Origin: Brachycybe producta
Lineage: Eukaryota; Arthropoda; Diplopoda; Playtdesmida; Andrognathidae
Reading direction: 5' to 3'
DNA: 64,000 nucleotides
NCBI GenBank assembly: GCA_036925085.1
Contig: JAUPFP010000013.1
Coordinates: 2,047,001 to 2,111,000, forward strand
The position numbers were made by a program, and so were the translations under genes. Within the stretch, counting starts at the first letter, position 1, and the number at the start of each line of letters is the position of its first letter. Below, in pieces: positions 45,430 through 59,094 of this stretch. A model generated the notes under the pieces. That model did no database searches. It was given only the letters and a program-made list of their open reading frames with translations, and had not been told where the DNA came from.

Positions 45430-48400
45430 ATTATATATATAATAATAATAATATATAATTTTTAATAAAAAAAAGTACATAACTGCCTACAACAGTAGAG
45501 ATTCAGTGTTAAGGGGCCTAGAATGATAATTTACCCCGGGGCTTGAGCTGGCTCTAGCTACAACCTGCTGCGACACTTACTAATGAGGCCCATAAACGGA
45601 CAGATCAGAATTTCAAACATCCACACAATTTCTTACATATACTGTAAAGGCACCCATGAACACCTTATTCTGAATGTCTAGTGAGTAAGACATAAAACTA
45701 CTTAGCTGAATTTATACACTTATTGAAAGAGAAATACGATTTTATAAAAACTGAAAAACATAACTGTATGATACTGACTTCTTAGACGCCCAAAAAAAAA
45801 ACCCCAATTTTCTTCTTTCTCTCTCTGTATATTTCAATTTTACAGATGTTGCACATGTTGCAAAAATCCATCCCATTCAACCATAAAGACCATAAAGAGA
45901 ATTCATATAACAACTCAAAAGTTATGCAAAAAACCATTCAAACTTGAGCACCAATAATTTATAATATACTGTGTAGTAAAAAAGAACAAAAGAAAAACTC
46001 CCTCATTCTACACACATTGTACAAAATGAAAAAAGAAAATTAGCTTCTGTCGCCACAACATTGTTTAGGTAAAATACACACGACTTTGACAATTTAAAAG
46101 CTCTCAACGGAAAGAAAGAAAATTTAACTTTTTATGTTTTCTATCAGAGACTATAAGAAGAAATAACTTCAATAATCATTGAACCATATGTGCTACATAC
46201 AATGTAATGATGTTTACATAAAAACAGAAGAAAATCTCAGATATTTGTCAACGGCGCGAAGGCGATTTGGAAGGAATTGAATATAGCCTCTATTATGGCT
46301 ACACATACATAGATATAGCTGCAATGACTGTCAAATGTATCCAACAATGGAAAATACTAATAGGCACTCTGGGTAAAATACAGAGTTTACAAAAGAACTT
46401 TCAAGAAATTGAAAGCGTTTCAGAAACTTGACTGAGTTAAAGAGTGTAATCATATTGTTAACATTTAAAACGTTTTTTTTTAATCAGAGCATAAAAATTT
46501 GAAATCACTTAAATACTCCTCTTAATGAAAACTTTATGAAAAAATTTGAAAGTGTCGTATAAACTTGAAAAGTAAATGAATCTTTTAAGAACATATTCAT
46601 CAGGATTGCCTAGAATAATACATTTTTTTTTAGTAATTATTGTATTTTTACACCAAATAACTGTTTTTTCTTCTATTTTATATCTGCAAAATGTTGGGTA
46701 ATGGAAAAACTAAACATTTAACAGTCATGTTCATAACATTTCCCAAATAAGTGAATTTAGTGCCGTCATCTTGTCATTTTCTAAAAATTAATAACGAGCA
46801 AAAAATAAGTGAAACATTTACACATCAATTGCTCTTTTTTTTTTTTTTGGAACTTATAAGTTATTAAACATAAATAGCGCCTAATCAATCTTATTAAAAA
46901 CATCAGAATTGCAAACATACGGAAAGAATAAAGGGTGAAATTCGGTTAAAACATTAAATATGATATAGCCTATAAGAATATATGAAAATATCATGATTAT
47001 TTAAGATATCTAAAAAAAATCAGGATTTTTTCCAACACTGATTATCATGTTGACTTTGAAAAAATAAGGCAATTTACTGCAAGTTTAAAAAACAACCAAA
47101 TTTAAATTTTTTTTTAAATCTTCTTGACTGAAAACGAAAAATCACGTTTACAAATTGCCAGAAGATGCAGTTAAATGATTCATTTGCTCGTTTAAATTCT
47201 AAAACACTTTCAGTTTTAAATTTTTAATGTTGCTTCTAAAGTTTAAGGTTCCACATGTGTTAATAAAAAAAAACCGGACGTAAAACCTGAAACTGTGAAA
47301 CATTTCGTTTTACAACAACTGAAAACAAGCCAAAAAGGCAATTGAGATTAAACAAACTTCTTTTTCAGTTTACGTTTTCTGTCAACAAAACAACCAGTAG
47401 AAAGGTTTGCCAGAAAAACGGTCCCTAAGGTCCTTGCAAGAAAAAAAATAAGAAGTGACGTCAAAATTCAAATTCACCAATCACAAAGAGCCTCGTTTTT
47501 ACACAACAGACACGCATCATATTTTCATTCCTTGAAAGACCTATAAAAACGAATCAGCACAAACGAGGTAGCATAGCAGCTCATATTGAACTTATAATAT
47601 AGCTATAAAAATACTATGTTTTTCTATGTTTGACGTGTCACCAAGTTCAACAACTGGGGAGGTAGAGATATTGGGTTCCCGGCAAGCATAGCGAGCCGGC
47701 AGAAGCATTTACTAATTACCCCTCACTAGAATGTCACACACACCCTGGGCAGATTTGAAATTCCTGTTTCCAAGTTCTTCAGATTCGATGTTGTTCTGTT
47801 ATTGTTCGTTTTTCTATGTTACTTAGATTCTTCTTAATTCAGATTCTCGATTGTTCAGTTTCAATGATCCTCAAAGTTCAGTTTCGTTGCTGTTCAGGCA
47901 AACTATAAAATCTACGTTTTTAGCAAACCATTGATTACATAAAGGATGCCACTACTGCCACCGGTTTTTTCCCCCTTCACCACTGTGGTGTAGAGTGGTT
48001 GAGTAATGCCACAAGTGACGACCACTGCCTGTTTGTCAGTGACGATCAATGCCATACCGATGGTCCACACTGACAGCACAATTCACTGTTTTCAATGGTG
48101 GTTCATGCGAAGCAAACAGTATTATCCGTATCAACCACTTTTGTGGCACCACCATAAAGTTACGCCACAAAATTGCCTGTCTGAACCAGGTCTTAAGGCT
48201 CAATCTGCGCGAATGTAAAGAAAATACTGTTATGTAACAATCACTTCAACGCCAATTACACAATGTTTTTTTTTTAAAAAAAAAAGTTGTATATATATTT
48301 ATACATGGTTTAATGTCAATATTTATTTGTAAATGAATACTGTACATGTCATTAGAATATTCTAAGATATATAAACAAAATGAGAGCTTAAACATGTTCA

Positions 48401-49478
48401 GTTCTATTTTTAACAAATGTGTGCCATTTTAAGTGCCACGCTTGTTAGAAGTAGTTAAAAGGAAGAGGGAGGGCGAGGTGAATAGGGCGGATAGAGGAGG
48501 GGGCACACTATCATGATTCATGACATAAATTCAAAACTTTTGAGAAACTATGCAGAAATTTAAGTTGTTTAGCAAGTGAAAAAAAATATACTTGACCATT
48601 TTAACTTTGTAAAACCTTATTTTAACTTACAGGGTGATCTAAAAAGAAATGCAACTCTTGCTTGATTGTACGCTTATTTTTTGGGTTGCAATTCTTTTCG
48701 AACACCATTGTATTTCATTATACTCATAGAACATCATCATCTCATCATCATCATCATGGTTTCAAATAACAAGTGTGTCAATTGAGAAAGAACAAAAATT
48801 GAATTTCATTTCTTTACCACCACCCCCACAGGTCCTCTAACAATTGTAAATGGGATGGAGAGAAAAAAACTGCTCTGGGGTGTATTAAATTTGATAGTTC
48901 AATTTGATAAAACTCCAGATCACTTTACTACTTACTCATCCAGTAAGTCAATCAAGTCCATACTTTTGTTTTGAAACAATAAGTTAAAGTAATAAAATTT
49001 AAAATACATTTCAAGTAACAACATAGTCATACGGTATGTAACGTTAAGGATGCGTTCCTGAAAATTGCATCTTTAATCAATTCATCGTTAACTGAATCAC
49101 ATGTATATCGCTTTCAGAGGTAACGTAAAGATGTAAATATCACGATCAAGTTTGACTTGTCAATCCGTGAACGTGGTAAAGTACACATTTTTTTTAAAAA
49201 ATGCAATGCTTTTCTATGATGGGAAGATGAGCAATTAGTAAAAAAAAAAGTGAAAAATAGGCGCTGCACATGCGAAACGAAAATGACACACAGTGGAGGA
49301 GGTATAAACAACTATAAACTTGGTAATTTTATAAATACGCTCGTGTAAATTACCGGTAGTGATTTAATAGATAAATTGCACTTTCAAAAATGGTTATAAA
49401 AAACCCTCGACTTCCTTCATTACAGAAAAACATCACAAAATTGTGACAATTATACCTTATGGTGTCAATGCTTGTGTG
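45430..49478. other. Intronic sequence without recognised gene
   Basis: AT-rich. About 47945-48180 has G/C-richer CCACCACTG/CAGTGGTGG-like pieces that may be an old foldback. A TACAGGGTGATC phrase at about 48630 resembles mariner-type ends. No coding frame recognised. Confidence 0.5.
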
Positions 49479-49480
49479 TA

Positions 49481-50103
49481 ATGCCGAGTTCTCACAACCT
49501 TCATGTAGCTCAGGCTAAGGACTTAGCCTATGTATAAGGGTTGTGAGAACACACACTAGATGGTGGTCAATGTCAAATGGTAGCTTTGGTTAGGTAGCCT
49601 TGGTTACCCATATGTAGCCTACACATTATTTAGTGTGAATGCAAGACAAAGTTAACTTGATCGTACGCCACCTGGTGGTCATAAATCTGAATAGAAAATG
49701 GCGTCATTCATTTTCTATTTCCATTGTTAGATGTTTCAGTCTATTTGTTAATTTATTAAAATAATTTAAAATGATCTTTATTCAATAATTACTTATTTCC
49801 ATAAACTCTAAATCATCAACCTACCTACAATTAAAATATGTTGCATTTAGTGTGTTCAATGAAGACTCATGCAATTCAGTTTTGTTAGTATGGACAATAT
49901 CAGCCATTTTCCCTCCAATTATGTATACATTATGCAGGCTATACACACGCACAATGTCCACACATAATGGTCAGTGCCAAATTTGTAAAAATGAAATAAA
50001 TATGCTGTAACAAAGCCCATATGTAGCTGCTCACATGTGAACACAGTCGTTTAGCCAAGGCTATTTTAGCCCTAGCTACAAGAAGGTTGTGAGAACTAGG
50101 CAT
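49481..50103. mobile_element. Foldback MITE (GAGTTCTCACAACC ends)
   Basis: ATGCCGAGTTCTCACAACCT at 49481 and the inverted AGGTTGTGAGAACTAGGCAT ending 50103, with TA on both flanks. The inner motifs TAGCTCAGGCTAAGG and TTAGCCTATGTA recur inverted. About 620 bp. Confidence 0.85.
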
Positions 50104-50907
50104 TATTATTTAATGAAATGGCCTGGGTTAAGGCTATTTTCTACCATATTTAGCCATTTTCAACTTAAGCCTTTGTCACTCGCTTCTATGAAATAATTCT
50201 GTGGACGCTCTTTAAGCGCACCAGTTTTATTTTTTTTTTTTTACCTCAAGTGCAAAATTAGCTATAGTTACGGCTATGGGTTTTTTTTCTTCCTAATAGC
50301 GACATTATATTGACCGACTAATAAAAATGTATTGGCTCATTTCACCTAATGGTGGGCTATTTTTCTAAAGTTGAAATTTTCACAATCTAATAATATTACT
50401 TTCATCAAGTGGCAACAGGCCCACTGAATATATACCATGTTTCCATTACATGAATGTTTAAAGAATGCCATAACTTTATAAGATCGTCTTTAAAAAACTG
50501 ACCTAATTAAAATTTACTTTCCACTCCTATTTTGACGTAATGGAAACACAAGCAATTTAAATTGCTTCTAAAATATGTAATAAATTAATAACGAACAGAA
50601 CTGATTACACTTGTTATTATCTTGGTATCGCTTTAAAAAGTGATAATGGATAAGCTGAAATTTTGCTTCCACAAAGTCTCAAATCCAAAAATTGATTATC
50701 ATTTGATTACTAACAGCTAGTACTTAAAAGATTGTGGCAAGGATTTTAATTTAATTTTAGAATTTCCTGGTTGCAAGATATTCATAATAAAAACAGTTAA
50801 GTAGAAGCTGAAACTAGAAAGCTGGCCAACTGAAGTGGGCATTTTATAAACGTATTGGGCGCTTTTTGAACGACTTGTCAAATTTTCAACGAACACTCAA
50901 CAAACAT

Positions 50908-51300
50908 TCATAAGTAAATGTGCGAACAACACGTTTTATGGTCACACAAGACCGGATTATCCATTAAGCTAAAACCTGGGAGGAACACACTATGTGTCAA
51001 ATGTTGTACCCATACTTGGTCTCCAACATTTCGGCTCCAGCATTTGCCAGTTGGATACTTGTACATTCGCAATTGATGAACCGGTCTAAGTGGTTCGAAC
51101 GTTGGGGCATAACATTGGAAACCTCTGACGCCGGACAAGGAAATCGACACCTGCCCGAATGCCTTCCAATATCCACCAATGTAGTAGAATGTTGGACGCT
51201 CGGAATCTGTCTCACGTCCACAATGTGTGTCCATACTGTCATTCATCCAGCATTAGAAGGCATTCGACGGATACTGTGTCCCAAGCTTATGTAGGATAAA
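50908..51300. other. G/C-richer block with open frames on both strands, unrecognised
   Basis: The minus strand is open for 112 codons (50908-51246) and the plus strand for 100 codons (50992-51294). I recognise no domain. The composition differs from the surrounding intron, suggesting an old transposon fragment. Confidence 0.35.
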
Positions 51301-51701
51301 TCCTAGGGGCCCGGAGCTCTTGAGTCCCCGTGCAAAAAGTTAAAAAAATATTTAAATTTATCATTATTTATGTACAAAAAGAAAATGTTTGCACTTTGCA
51401 ATCGCATTCACAATGTTCTTTGCTTTTCTATAAGTTTATTGCGAGTGCGCCGATATTTAGTATAATACTAGTAGAGATCCTACCATGCTAAGGGATTTGG
51501 AAAAAAAAAATATTAAAATATTAAAATTGGTATTTTATTGCCTACTAGGTGAAGGGGGCCCCAAGAACCAAATTAGCATTGAAGCCCTCCTTGGCTTAAT
51601 CCAGCCCTGCGCTCGCATCATTAAAAAACATTACGAAAACATTTCATCACAACTTGAAAAATGGCCAAATTTAACGTCTTTTGCAAGCTTTTAAGCTCGC
51701 C

Positions 51702-52093
51702 ACAGACGATCAATTCTGGTATGACAATACTGAATTGTCTTTCAACATTGCCACCTGTTAGTTTTCCTATAGTTTTCTTATGAAATTGTATGCAATTGTT
51801 CGAATCATTTCAAAATATTGCAAGGCTTGTCAATCCAAACTACATACCATCAAATTTCCTTTAGTTCGGTCGAAAAATTAATGTGGAATTCTGGTCGAGC
51901 AGATCATTCAAGTCGAGGTTGAAAAGCAATAAAAGTGGGCCTGGAATAGGCTTGCCACCCGTCCTCCTTTGTGGAGGACAGTTCTCCATTCGGAAGAAAT
52001 GTCCTCTGTCCTCCACGAAGGCAAAATTGTCCTCCACAAACACCTACACTCACGATCAATGTTTAGAGTAACAGGCCAAAATTGATCGTCTGT
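51702..52093. mobile_element. TIR element (ACAGACGATCAATT ends) with nested GTCCTCC foldback
   Basis: ACAGACGATCAATTCTGG at 51702 and the inverted CCAAAATTGATCGTCTGT ending 52093. Inside, about 51955-52045, GTCCTCCTTTGTGGAGGACA and related repeats form several small hairpins. No coding frame. Confidence 0.8.
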
Positions 52094-52664
52094 ACCCAAC
52101 TTTAAATTTAAAGTTCATTAAAATATCATTAAGAGACAGAGTCAATTTTATTGAATTTTTAAATCTGTTGATAAAATTTGGCAAAAAAAAAACGTATTGA
52201 TTGTATTTAATTTGAAAAACAAAATGAGGCCAAATTGTTAGTTAGAAATGGACATTGTTATTGGCCAGCTCTTAATTTCCTAAAGTCAAGGAGAAATCCT
52301 AAGATATCAATCCAAACACCCACAAAACTCTCACCACCTCCTCCTCTCCTCCTCCTTTTCAAACTTAACGCGACAATCGAGGCTAAATGAATTAAAATAA
52401 TATCATCAAAAAGACTCAATAAATTTCAAGAACCACTTTTGGCTTTTTTCCTTTCTCCTCCTCTTTCTCGCCATACACACACACATTCTAATTCTAAAAA
52501 TAGCTAAAATCACCCCGATTCACACGGAAGTCCGGCACACTTAAACAGGAGACAAATAACAACAACAAAAAATACAAAACAATGACGTCACCTAAAATTC
52601 AACCATTAATCATCTTCATAATCATCATCATCATTAACTTCCACATGAATATTATGACATTTTT

Positions 52665-52714
52665 TTACAGGATGAATAAAAAAACAGGTGAAGTTTTTTA
52701 TTCACCCTGTAAAT
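52665..52714. repeat. Hairpin with mariner-like ACAGGGTGAATAAAA arms
   Basis: TTTACAGGATGAATAAAAAA and the inverted TTTTTTATTCACCCTGTAAA separated by a few bases. May be a minimal internally deleted mariner-type element. Confidence 0.7.
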
Positions 52715-52776
52715 AGTGCAAATGGGGAAAATATATTGAAGCTGTTCATTTAAATCACACAGCTAGTAATCTCGAG

Positions 52777-52814
52777 TTGACACATAATATATATGGTCTG
52801 ATATTATGTGTCAA
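52777..52814. repeat. Short hairpin
   Basis: TTGACACATAATAT and ATATTATGTGTCAA are perfect complements, 10-nt loop. Confidence 0.85.
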
Positions 52815-52999
52815 GCACTATTCCGTATGTATTCCGTATTTGAATACATACTGGCCCTTCAGTAGAGCATCCATACCATAGTATTTGATATCTGGGTGGG
52901 GGGGGGGGGGGGGGCTGGGAATCTGAAGGGCAATATGGGGATTTTTAAGTCCAGAGGGGGAAGCTGCAGCCCGCTTAGCCCCTCTCCCTGGTTGCACCA

Positions 53000-54880
53000 C
53001 TGTTGGCCTTAAAGAAAGTATATAACCAGGCCATGATGATATTATTTATAGAAACGAAAAAAAAAACACATTTAAATAATCTCACCAGTCATTTTGACTT
53101 GACAAACAGTAGTACAGCAAGAATTTTAGACCTCCTGCAACTAATATAATCTAACATATTATTTTGATATTTTTCTTGGGTCACAATTACAAGGACAAGA
53201 TGATGTTTTTCTTTTTCTTGTCTCTTCTTTTTTTTTGTTCTTATTTTGTAATCATTTGACCTTGCACATTGACAAAAAAAAAATGAAACCGAGAAAAGAA
53301 GAAAGTCTTTTGTTTTTTTATGCCAAAACAATCATTTAAATTGTTTCAAAATTCCAATTAATATTAATTGCAAAATACCTTCTTTGTGTAAAATTACTTG
53401 AATTTAAAAAAAAACGAAAACGAGAATGAGAAGAATTTAAAAAAAAGGACTGTTGGCAAAAATGCAATAAAAAAAATGTTTGTTACTTATTTAGTTAAAA
53501 CAAGAAAAGTTTTGTTCATTTCCTTGAAGAAAAAAAAAGGATAAAGAAGAAAAAAAAAGGATAAAGAAGAAAAAAAAAATAGTTAACAAAACAAAAGAAT
53601 TGTAAAGTTGTTCACCCCGTTCCTCACACTTAAATGTTATTTATTTATTTATTCATGTAGATGCAAACGATAGACCTAATAATGTATTATTCATCTAAAT
53701 CAAAATTACTTATTAATATTATTTAAAAAGAATGTGCGAGAAGATTAAAAGCACCACAAAGCAAAAACTATCAAGTTGGTAAAAAGTGAAAGCTTTTATA
53801 GGATTTAAAGCTGATTGTTCTAGATTCAATTTACGACCAATAAATCGATTGAAGAATTAATGATTAGCCTAGGTATCAAATTTAAATTGCAACAACAGGC
53901 AAACAGGAATATGTTTATTAAAAGAGGCATATATACTGTAGTTGCCACGCAGTCACTTGAATCTTGTGAAGTGGCTAAATATTTAGGCTCGTGTCAATTT
54001 GCCTGTCTCATAACAAAATATGACGACTGCTAGCAGATTTACAGAGAAAGGAGCTCAAGACATCGTTACCAGCAGCAGTCAAAAGAAGGACAGCTTGTAA
54101 TGTACATAATACTGTTCAAGTGCCATAAGAAGCTCATGTGAGGTACACATGTAACAACAAATGAGTGAACAGTACACTATGACAAAAAAGAAAAATTTCT
54201 TGTGAGTTCTGCGGGACTGCAGGGTTTGGTTAAAATGAACCCCAAGCTCTGCACTCAAACATAGGCAAGGCTGAGGAAATAACATTCCTTACACTTGTTT
54301 TTTTGTCATATTTCATTAATGGATTATTAGTACCAGGATGCACAATCACAATATTATCAGAACTAGCCATATTAAACAAAGCCGTAAAACTCTTGTGGCT
54401 AAATGCTCTTCTTACGTGCCAAAACAGCATCACATCAGTTGACTTCTGAGTTTTACTAGCTAACACTAAAAGGCTAAGGTAAGGCTATCGAAAATGAAGG
54501 GGTCGATAGATGCTCTTGCATGATCGGTGAGAACTGGAGACAAAGCATGTAGATCCACAACCTCAGTCAACATACTAAATCGGCTTCCAATGGTGGTAGC
54601 CGTACTACCACAAGCCAATACACTAGCAAATGTAAATGAGATGATTTGCCTTTAACAATGTTCAGTCCATTCAGTCGGCTGAAAGATTATTGACTAAACT
54701 AAATCCACGAGTCTGGCAAGCAACTCAAGAACCATGCATCAGCATGTTCAGCAGACTTAAAGCTACATAGTTAAGTAAGGACATAAAATCTAAAAGAGGT
54801 TTTAAATAGTAATTCGGCGCAAATTGCACGCAAAAGAAGGAAACAAAGAAAACTGTTTAGACCTAAGGTGGCGTCCTTTG
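53000..54880. other. Intronic sequence without recognised gene
   Basis: AT-rich; a short tandem of AAGAAAAAAAAGGATAA lies at about 53527-53578. Nothing else recognised. Confidence 0.5.
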
Positions 54881-54928
54881 TAGATGAGTAGTTTTTAAGA
54901 TATATCTATCTTAAAAACTACTCATCTA
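54881..54928. repeat. Perfect 22-bp palindrome arms
   Basis: TAGATGAGTAGTTTTTAAGA at the left and its exact complement on the right, loop of 4 nt. Confidence 0.95.
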
Positions 54929-55195
54929 ATTTGAAATCCAACTGCAGTAGCAACGTGTTCATCAGACCAACAGTACGATGAACAATAGACAATTCAACTT
55001 TATAGTCAAAAACAAAATCTGCAGTACTGGCTGAAAACTTCAATATCGACACAAGCATAATTTTTTCGTCAAACCGTCTGTAATCATAAGTTTAAAGTTA
55101 AAAGTGCGGCAACTGTAACATTTTATTCAAAGTTTGATATAAGCTGATTAAAATGTGTTTTTCAAAGACCTTGTGGTTAGAAACTAGCTACATTC

Positions 55196-55528
55196 TTAAG
55201 CTGGGTATTCACCAAAAGGGCGAACAAGAGCAAGCGAGCATTCGCACTCCATAATCGTCTAGTGAGTACCGGTTAGCGAACGAGAAAACATTCGCTCGCA
55301 AAAAAGATTGGGTCGATGGCGGTGCATCAAAGACTTGTTCATACGTGTTTAGTGTAGACGGTGATTATTGTATTGTTGAAATGCTTGTGGTGAATTGCAG
55401 CAGTTTGTGCTCTCTGTAAATAAGAGATCATCTGCGAACACGAACATATTCGCTCTGAGGTGAGCATTTCAAGAAAACACGAGCACATATTTGTTCTTGC
55501 TCGCTCGTTTGGGAAATGCCCAGCTTTA
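55196..55528. mobile_element. Foldback MITE (TTAAGCTGGGTATTCACC ends)
   Basis: The left TTAAGCTGGGTATTCACCAA and inverted right TAAAGCTGGGCATTTCCCAA match, followed by CGAACAAGAGCAAGCGAGC on both arms. TTAA-like flanks suggest a piggyBac- or Kolobok-type target (inference). About 333 bp. Confidence 0.8.
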
Positions 55529-56203
55529 CAGAAGCGGTCATATTTGTCTGCTTTCGTGACTGTTACAAGGTTATGAACTAGAAGATATGACAATTTGCTG
55601 TCATACGACAGTCTTGTTATTTTTATGTTATGAGATCCTAGATTTCTAGTCTGGACAAGACTAGTTCTACATGTAGTACATACATGTTCCAATCTAATGC
55701 CTAGCCTCAAACCAAATTATTTAACGAACAAATGCTTTTTTTCTTGTTGTGTCTGATTATTGCATAAGTATTTTCAAGGCGCTATCTTTTAAGAATCATT
55801 TTTAACTGCACTTTCATGCAAATTGCCTAAAACGTTTACTTACACAATCGACGCGAAAATCTAGATTTTTGAGTATCCATTTTTAGAACCAACCTTTACA
55901 ATTTTTTTTTTTACTTTTGTTAGAAGAAAAATAAAATCCAAAATTTGGTTTAAAAATAAGGAATGCACACTAAAAGTATTTTCATGTTAAAATCTTTGAA
56001 AATAAATTTTTAAAGCAATTTTAAAATGTCGATTTTCGAGTTTTCACTTCGTTTTGGCCAAAAAATCTATCAAATACTTGAAACATCTGTAATAAAAAAA
56101 ATATGTTTTTCAGAATACATATATAATAATTCGGGTTTTCAAAATGTTTAGCAAGAAATCGGATAACACGAGATTTATTTTCGATCAGGTAATTTATCAT
56201 AGT

Positions 56204-56588
56204 TTTGAAGGTGGCAAATTCACAATGAAATCTGGACTGTCAGTCGAAATCCGTCTTTGATCCCATCGTGAATGGGCTCATCAGATCAGATCCGTCAGTC
56301 TAAATCTGCCAAGAAAAATTTTAATCTACAGAGTTAATGGATAAAACAGATCAGATCCATGGGATCTGCGAAAAAGAGCATGCTCATTCGCTTTACTGTG
56401 CAGATATCTCTCTAAAAGGGGAAAGGCTGACAAATGAAAAAAATATATATTCGAAAAACCTCGAGATCTGTCAGATCTGATCCGTACATTAATGGCTAAA
56501 AATGGAACAGATCTGGAATGACAACAGATCAGATCCTCGATTTCTGTCAGTTCAGATCTCATCGTGAATAACCAACCACCACCTTAAC
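56204..56588. mobile_element. Foldback MITE built on CAGATC motifs
   Basis: The left TTGAAGGTGGCAAATTCACA and inverted right TTAAGGTGGTGGTTGGTTAT then TTCACGATGAGATCT correspond. The interior has many inverted GATCAGATC/GATCTGATC motifs. About 385 bp. Confidence 0.7.
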
Positions 56589-56910
56589 ACCTCGTCTTCT
56601 ATGAATTCGATGTAAACACTAATGAGAAACGGCAATTTATAGTTTAGTTAAAGTTGTAGAGCAAGTGTGGTTTTCTCACTTCAGTTGATCTAACATAATA
56701 AAGGAAACCATCATGCAGTGAATATGCGAGGCCATGTCTGTGCTTTAATTAAATTTTGTATCGAATCCCTGCAATGCAAAACGAAATTTGAGAAAATACG
56801 AAATACATTAAAAAATACAATAAATTTTAAATTCAGACATCACGATATTGTTTTCTATTTTTCGCGACGAAAGATTTCTTATATTACCCCCCCCCCCCCC
56901 CACACACACA

Positions 56911-57015
56911 CATCCCGTTTTACCACCACATTCCAAGCTTGTTTGGGCCCTCCTCTACGCCTTTTAACCCACAGGTCCAACCCCATCACCTGTTTAAGCC
57001 CGTTGGCCCAAGGTT
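56911..57015 (-). pseudogene. Fragment of an RTE-type LINE (C-terminal coding part)
   Basis: The minus strand reads GGPKQAWNVVVKR, matching GRPKQTWDVVVKR of the intact LINE at 17865-20966; about 100 bp align, with roughly three quarters of bases identical by eye. It lies next to a C-run and (CA)n. Truncated at both ends. Confidence 0.85.
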
Positions 57016-57851
57016 TCTTCTAAACCCTAAAATTTTCATACAAATCAGTAACATGCGTAATTTAATGATAAAATTCAAATTTTACCTACTTGAAAGAAAA
57101 AAGTTACTTATATAATAGTTAAGGGAATGTAATCCCATATTTACTTTACAATTTTAATTTTATATCATAACCCCCCCCCCCTCTTAAAGCTTTTTCATTT
57201 AAAATTAAATACAAGAGCTGTAAAAAAAAGTTAAGTCGAAACAATTAACAGGTTGTTGCTAAAAAAAAAAACCTCTACTTTTTACAACTAAATAAATATT
57301 TACTTCAAAGACACACCACCACCTAATTAGCATCGAAATTGCTTCCGAAATAGAAAATTGTGTTTTGTATTTCGTTGGTTGACACTTCAACAACACCAAC
57401 AAAAACACTTTTTTCTTTCTTCTTCTTTCATTCAGTTCTCTCTGAATAGAACACGTTCAACAATGGAACATTATTAATAAAGGTCACCATCAGAATATTA
57501 AAAATAAGGGCAAACAACAACACAATAAAGAAGGTATTCCAAAACTAAGAGCTTCGCAGGCTATGAAACATCCACAATTACACAACTTGCTAAACAGCAT
57601 ATTAGCTTTCTGTGGCTTTAAAGCTGTTGCTTGCTTGATTTTGCTTTACAATTTCAAGCAATTAAGTCATTACTAAAAAATAAATTGGAGTCAGCATGGC
57701 ACGGCCAAAATTCATTGGTGACGGCGACGCACGGCATCGGCTCCCACCTCTACTTCAAAATATGAAATGAAATTGGAAGCAAAACCAAAATCCAGGCCTT
57801 TACCATAAAAAAATAAATTCTCCGAATAATCGAGTGGGAATCTTAAGGCAT

Positions 57852-58210
57852 CTATAGACTATAGTCGAACCGAGCCTGTAATGTTACATTTCATGTAACG
57901 TGTGTCCCGCAAACACACCGCGAACGTCCTCAAACCATAGGAGGTGACGATCATGCACCCAAAGAGCAAACGAGGTACAGTGATAACACAATCTCATTTC
58001 TTCAGCGAGCATATTTCCTCTGCCACAAACGACGTCAGAAGTGGTACTGCGAATGTCTTTGTGTTCGTTGCAAAACCCTACCGGTGGCGGCGGTTAGGAC
58101 TGAGCACCGAACAAGCCCCTCGTATCGCGCTTGCAATGCTGTCCCAACTAGACGAATGTGTTACGTGATAATTTATGTTACATTAGAGGCCAGGTTCGCC
58201 TAGTGTATAG
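57852..58210. mobile_element. Foldback MITE (CTATAGACTA ends)
   Basis: CTATAGACTATAGTCGAACC and the inverse of GGTTCGCCTAGTGTATAG correspond, then CTGTAATGTTACAT and its inverse. The interior is G/C-richer and has a 74-codon plus frame (57944-58168) without recognisable domain. Confidence 0.7.
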
Positions 58211-59094
58211 GGGAGGGGACCTTTATAGTTTTAAAAATATTTTTATGAAATTTGTATTGAATCACTGGATGTTCTTTTTTCGAAAAAGTAATTGTTTGGG
58301 TGTTTCCCCATTTTGTTTGTTAGTTCTCAACTGTCCTCGTGATTCATTTACTCTTCTAGTTTCTGAAACTTTTCAATTTCTTCTTAACGTTTATTTCTGA
58401 AACGTGAAACAATCCTATTTCTTCTATTCCATTGTTTTCTTCCATTTACATATTTTTCTATTTTTAAAACGTCTTAATTGTTTTGTTGTTTATTATTCCA
58501 GCTGTATCTTTTGCAATATAGCTAATTATAAAACGTCTCGTTATCATTTATTATACACATTGTTATAAACAATTGAAAAAATGTCATTTCTAAAGCCAAG
58601 TAAAACAAGATAGACACTCAAATAAATATGTTAAGGTCAAAGTAAAAATTAAGTTATTTTACAAATTCACAAGCCAATTTGAAAAACCACAATATGGGGT
58701 ATAAATCGAATCAGTGACTTGCTCAATTCGCATGCTATGATGCTATGGGCCCCAAGAAGTTGCCAGCCAGAAGTGGAGTATATGTGAATCCTTATTCGCC
58801 GAAAATCTATAATACCGTGCTTTCATTAAAAGACGGATCTCTTCTGCTGTCAGTTCAAATCCCTTAACTTTGCGGAATCGACTTCAGATCGGCAGATTTG
58901 AACTAACGAATACCTGACTAAAGGACCCGTTCGTTAGGTGAGGACGTCCCTTTTTACTAATTAATGTACATCAATTTGGTTGTTTTGTCGTCATTCTGCC
59001 GCTTTCCCTGTAGTTATGTCACTTATCTGAAAACGTAAGTAAATACTCGTTCTCAAACGCTTCCTACAAAAAAATACCACCACTAATGCAAAAG

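Noticed and set aside
57944..58168. 74-codon plus-strand protein
   Set aside because: Lies wholly inside a foldback MITE, no domain seen.
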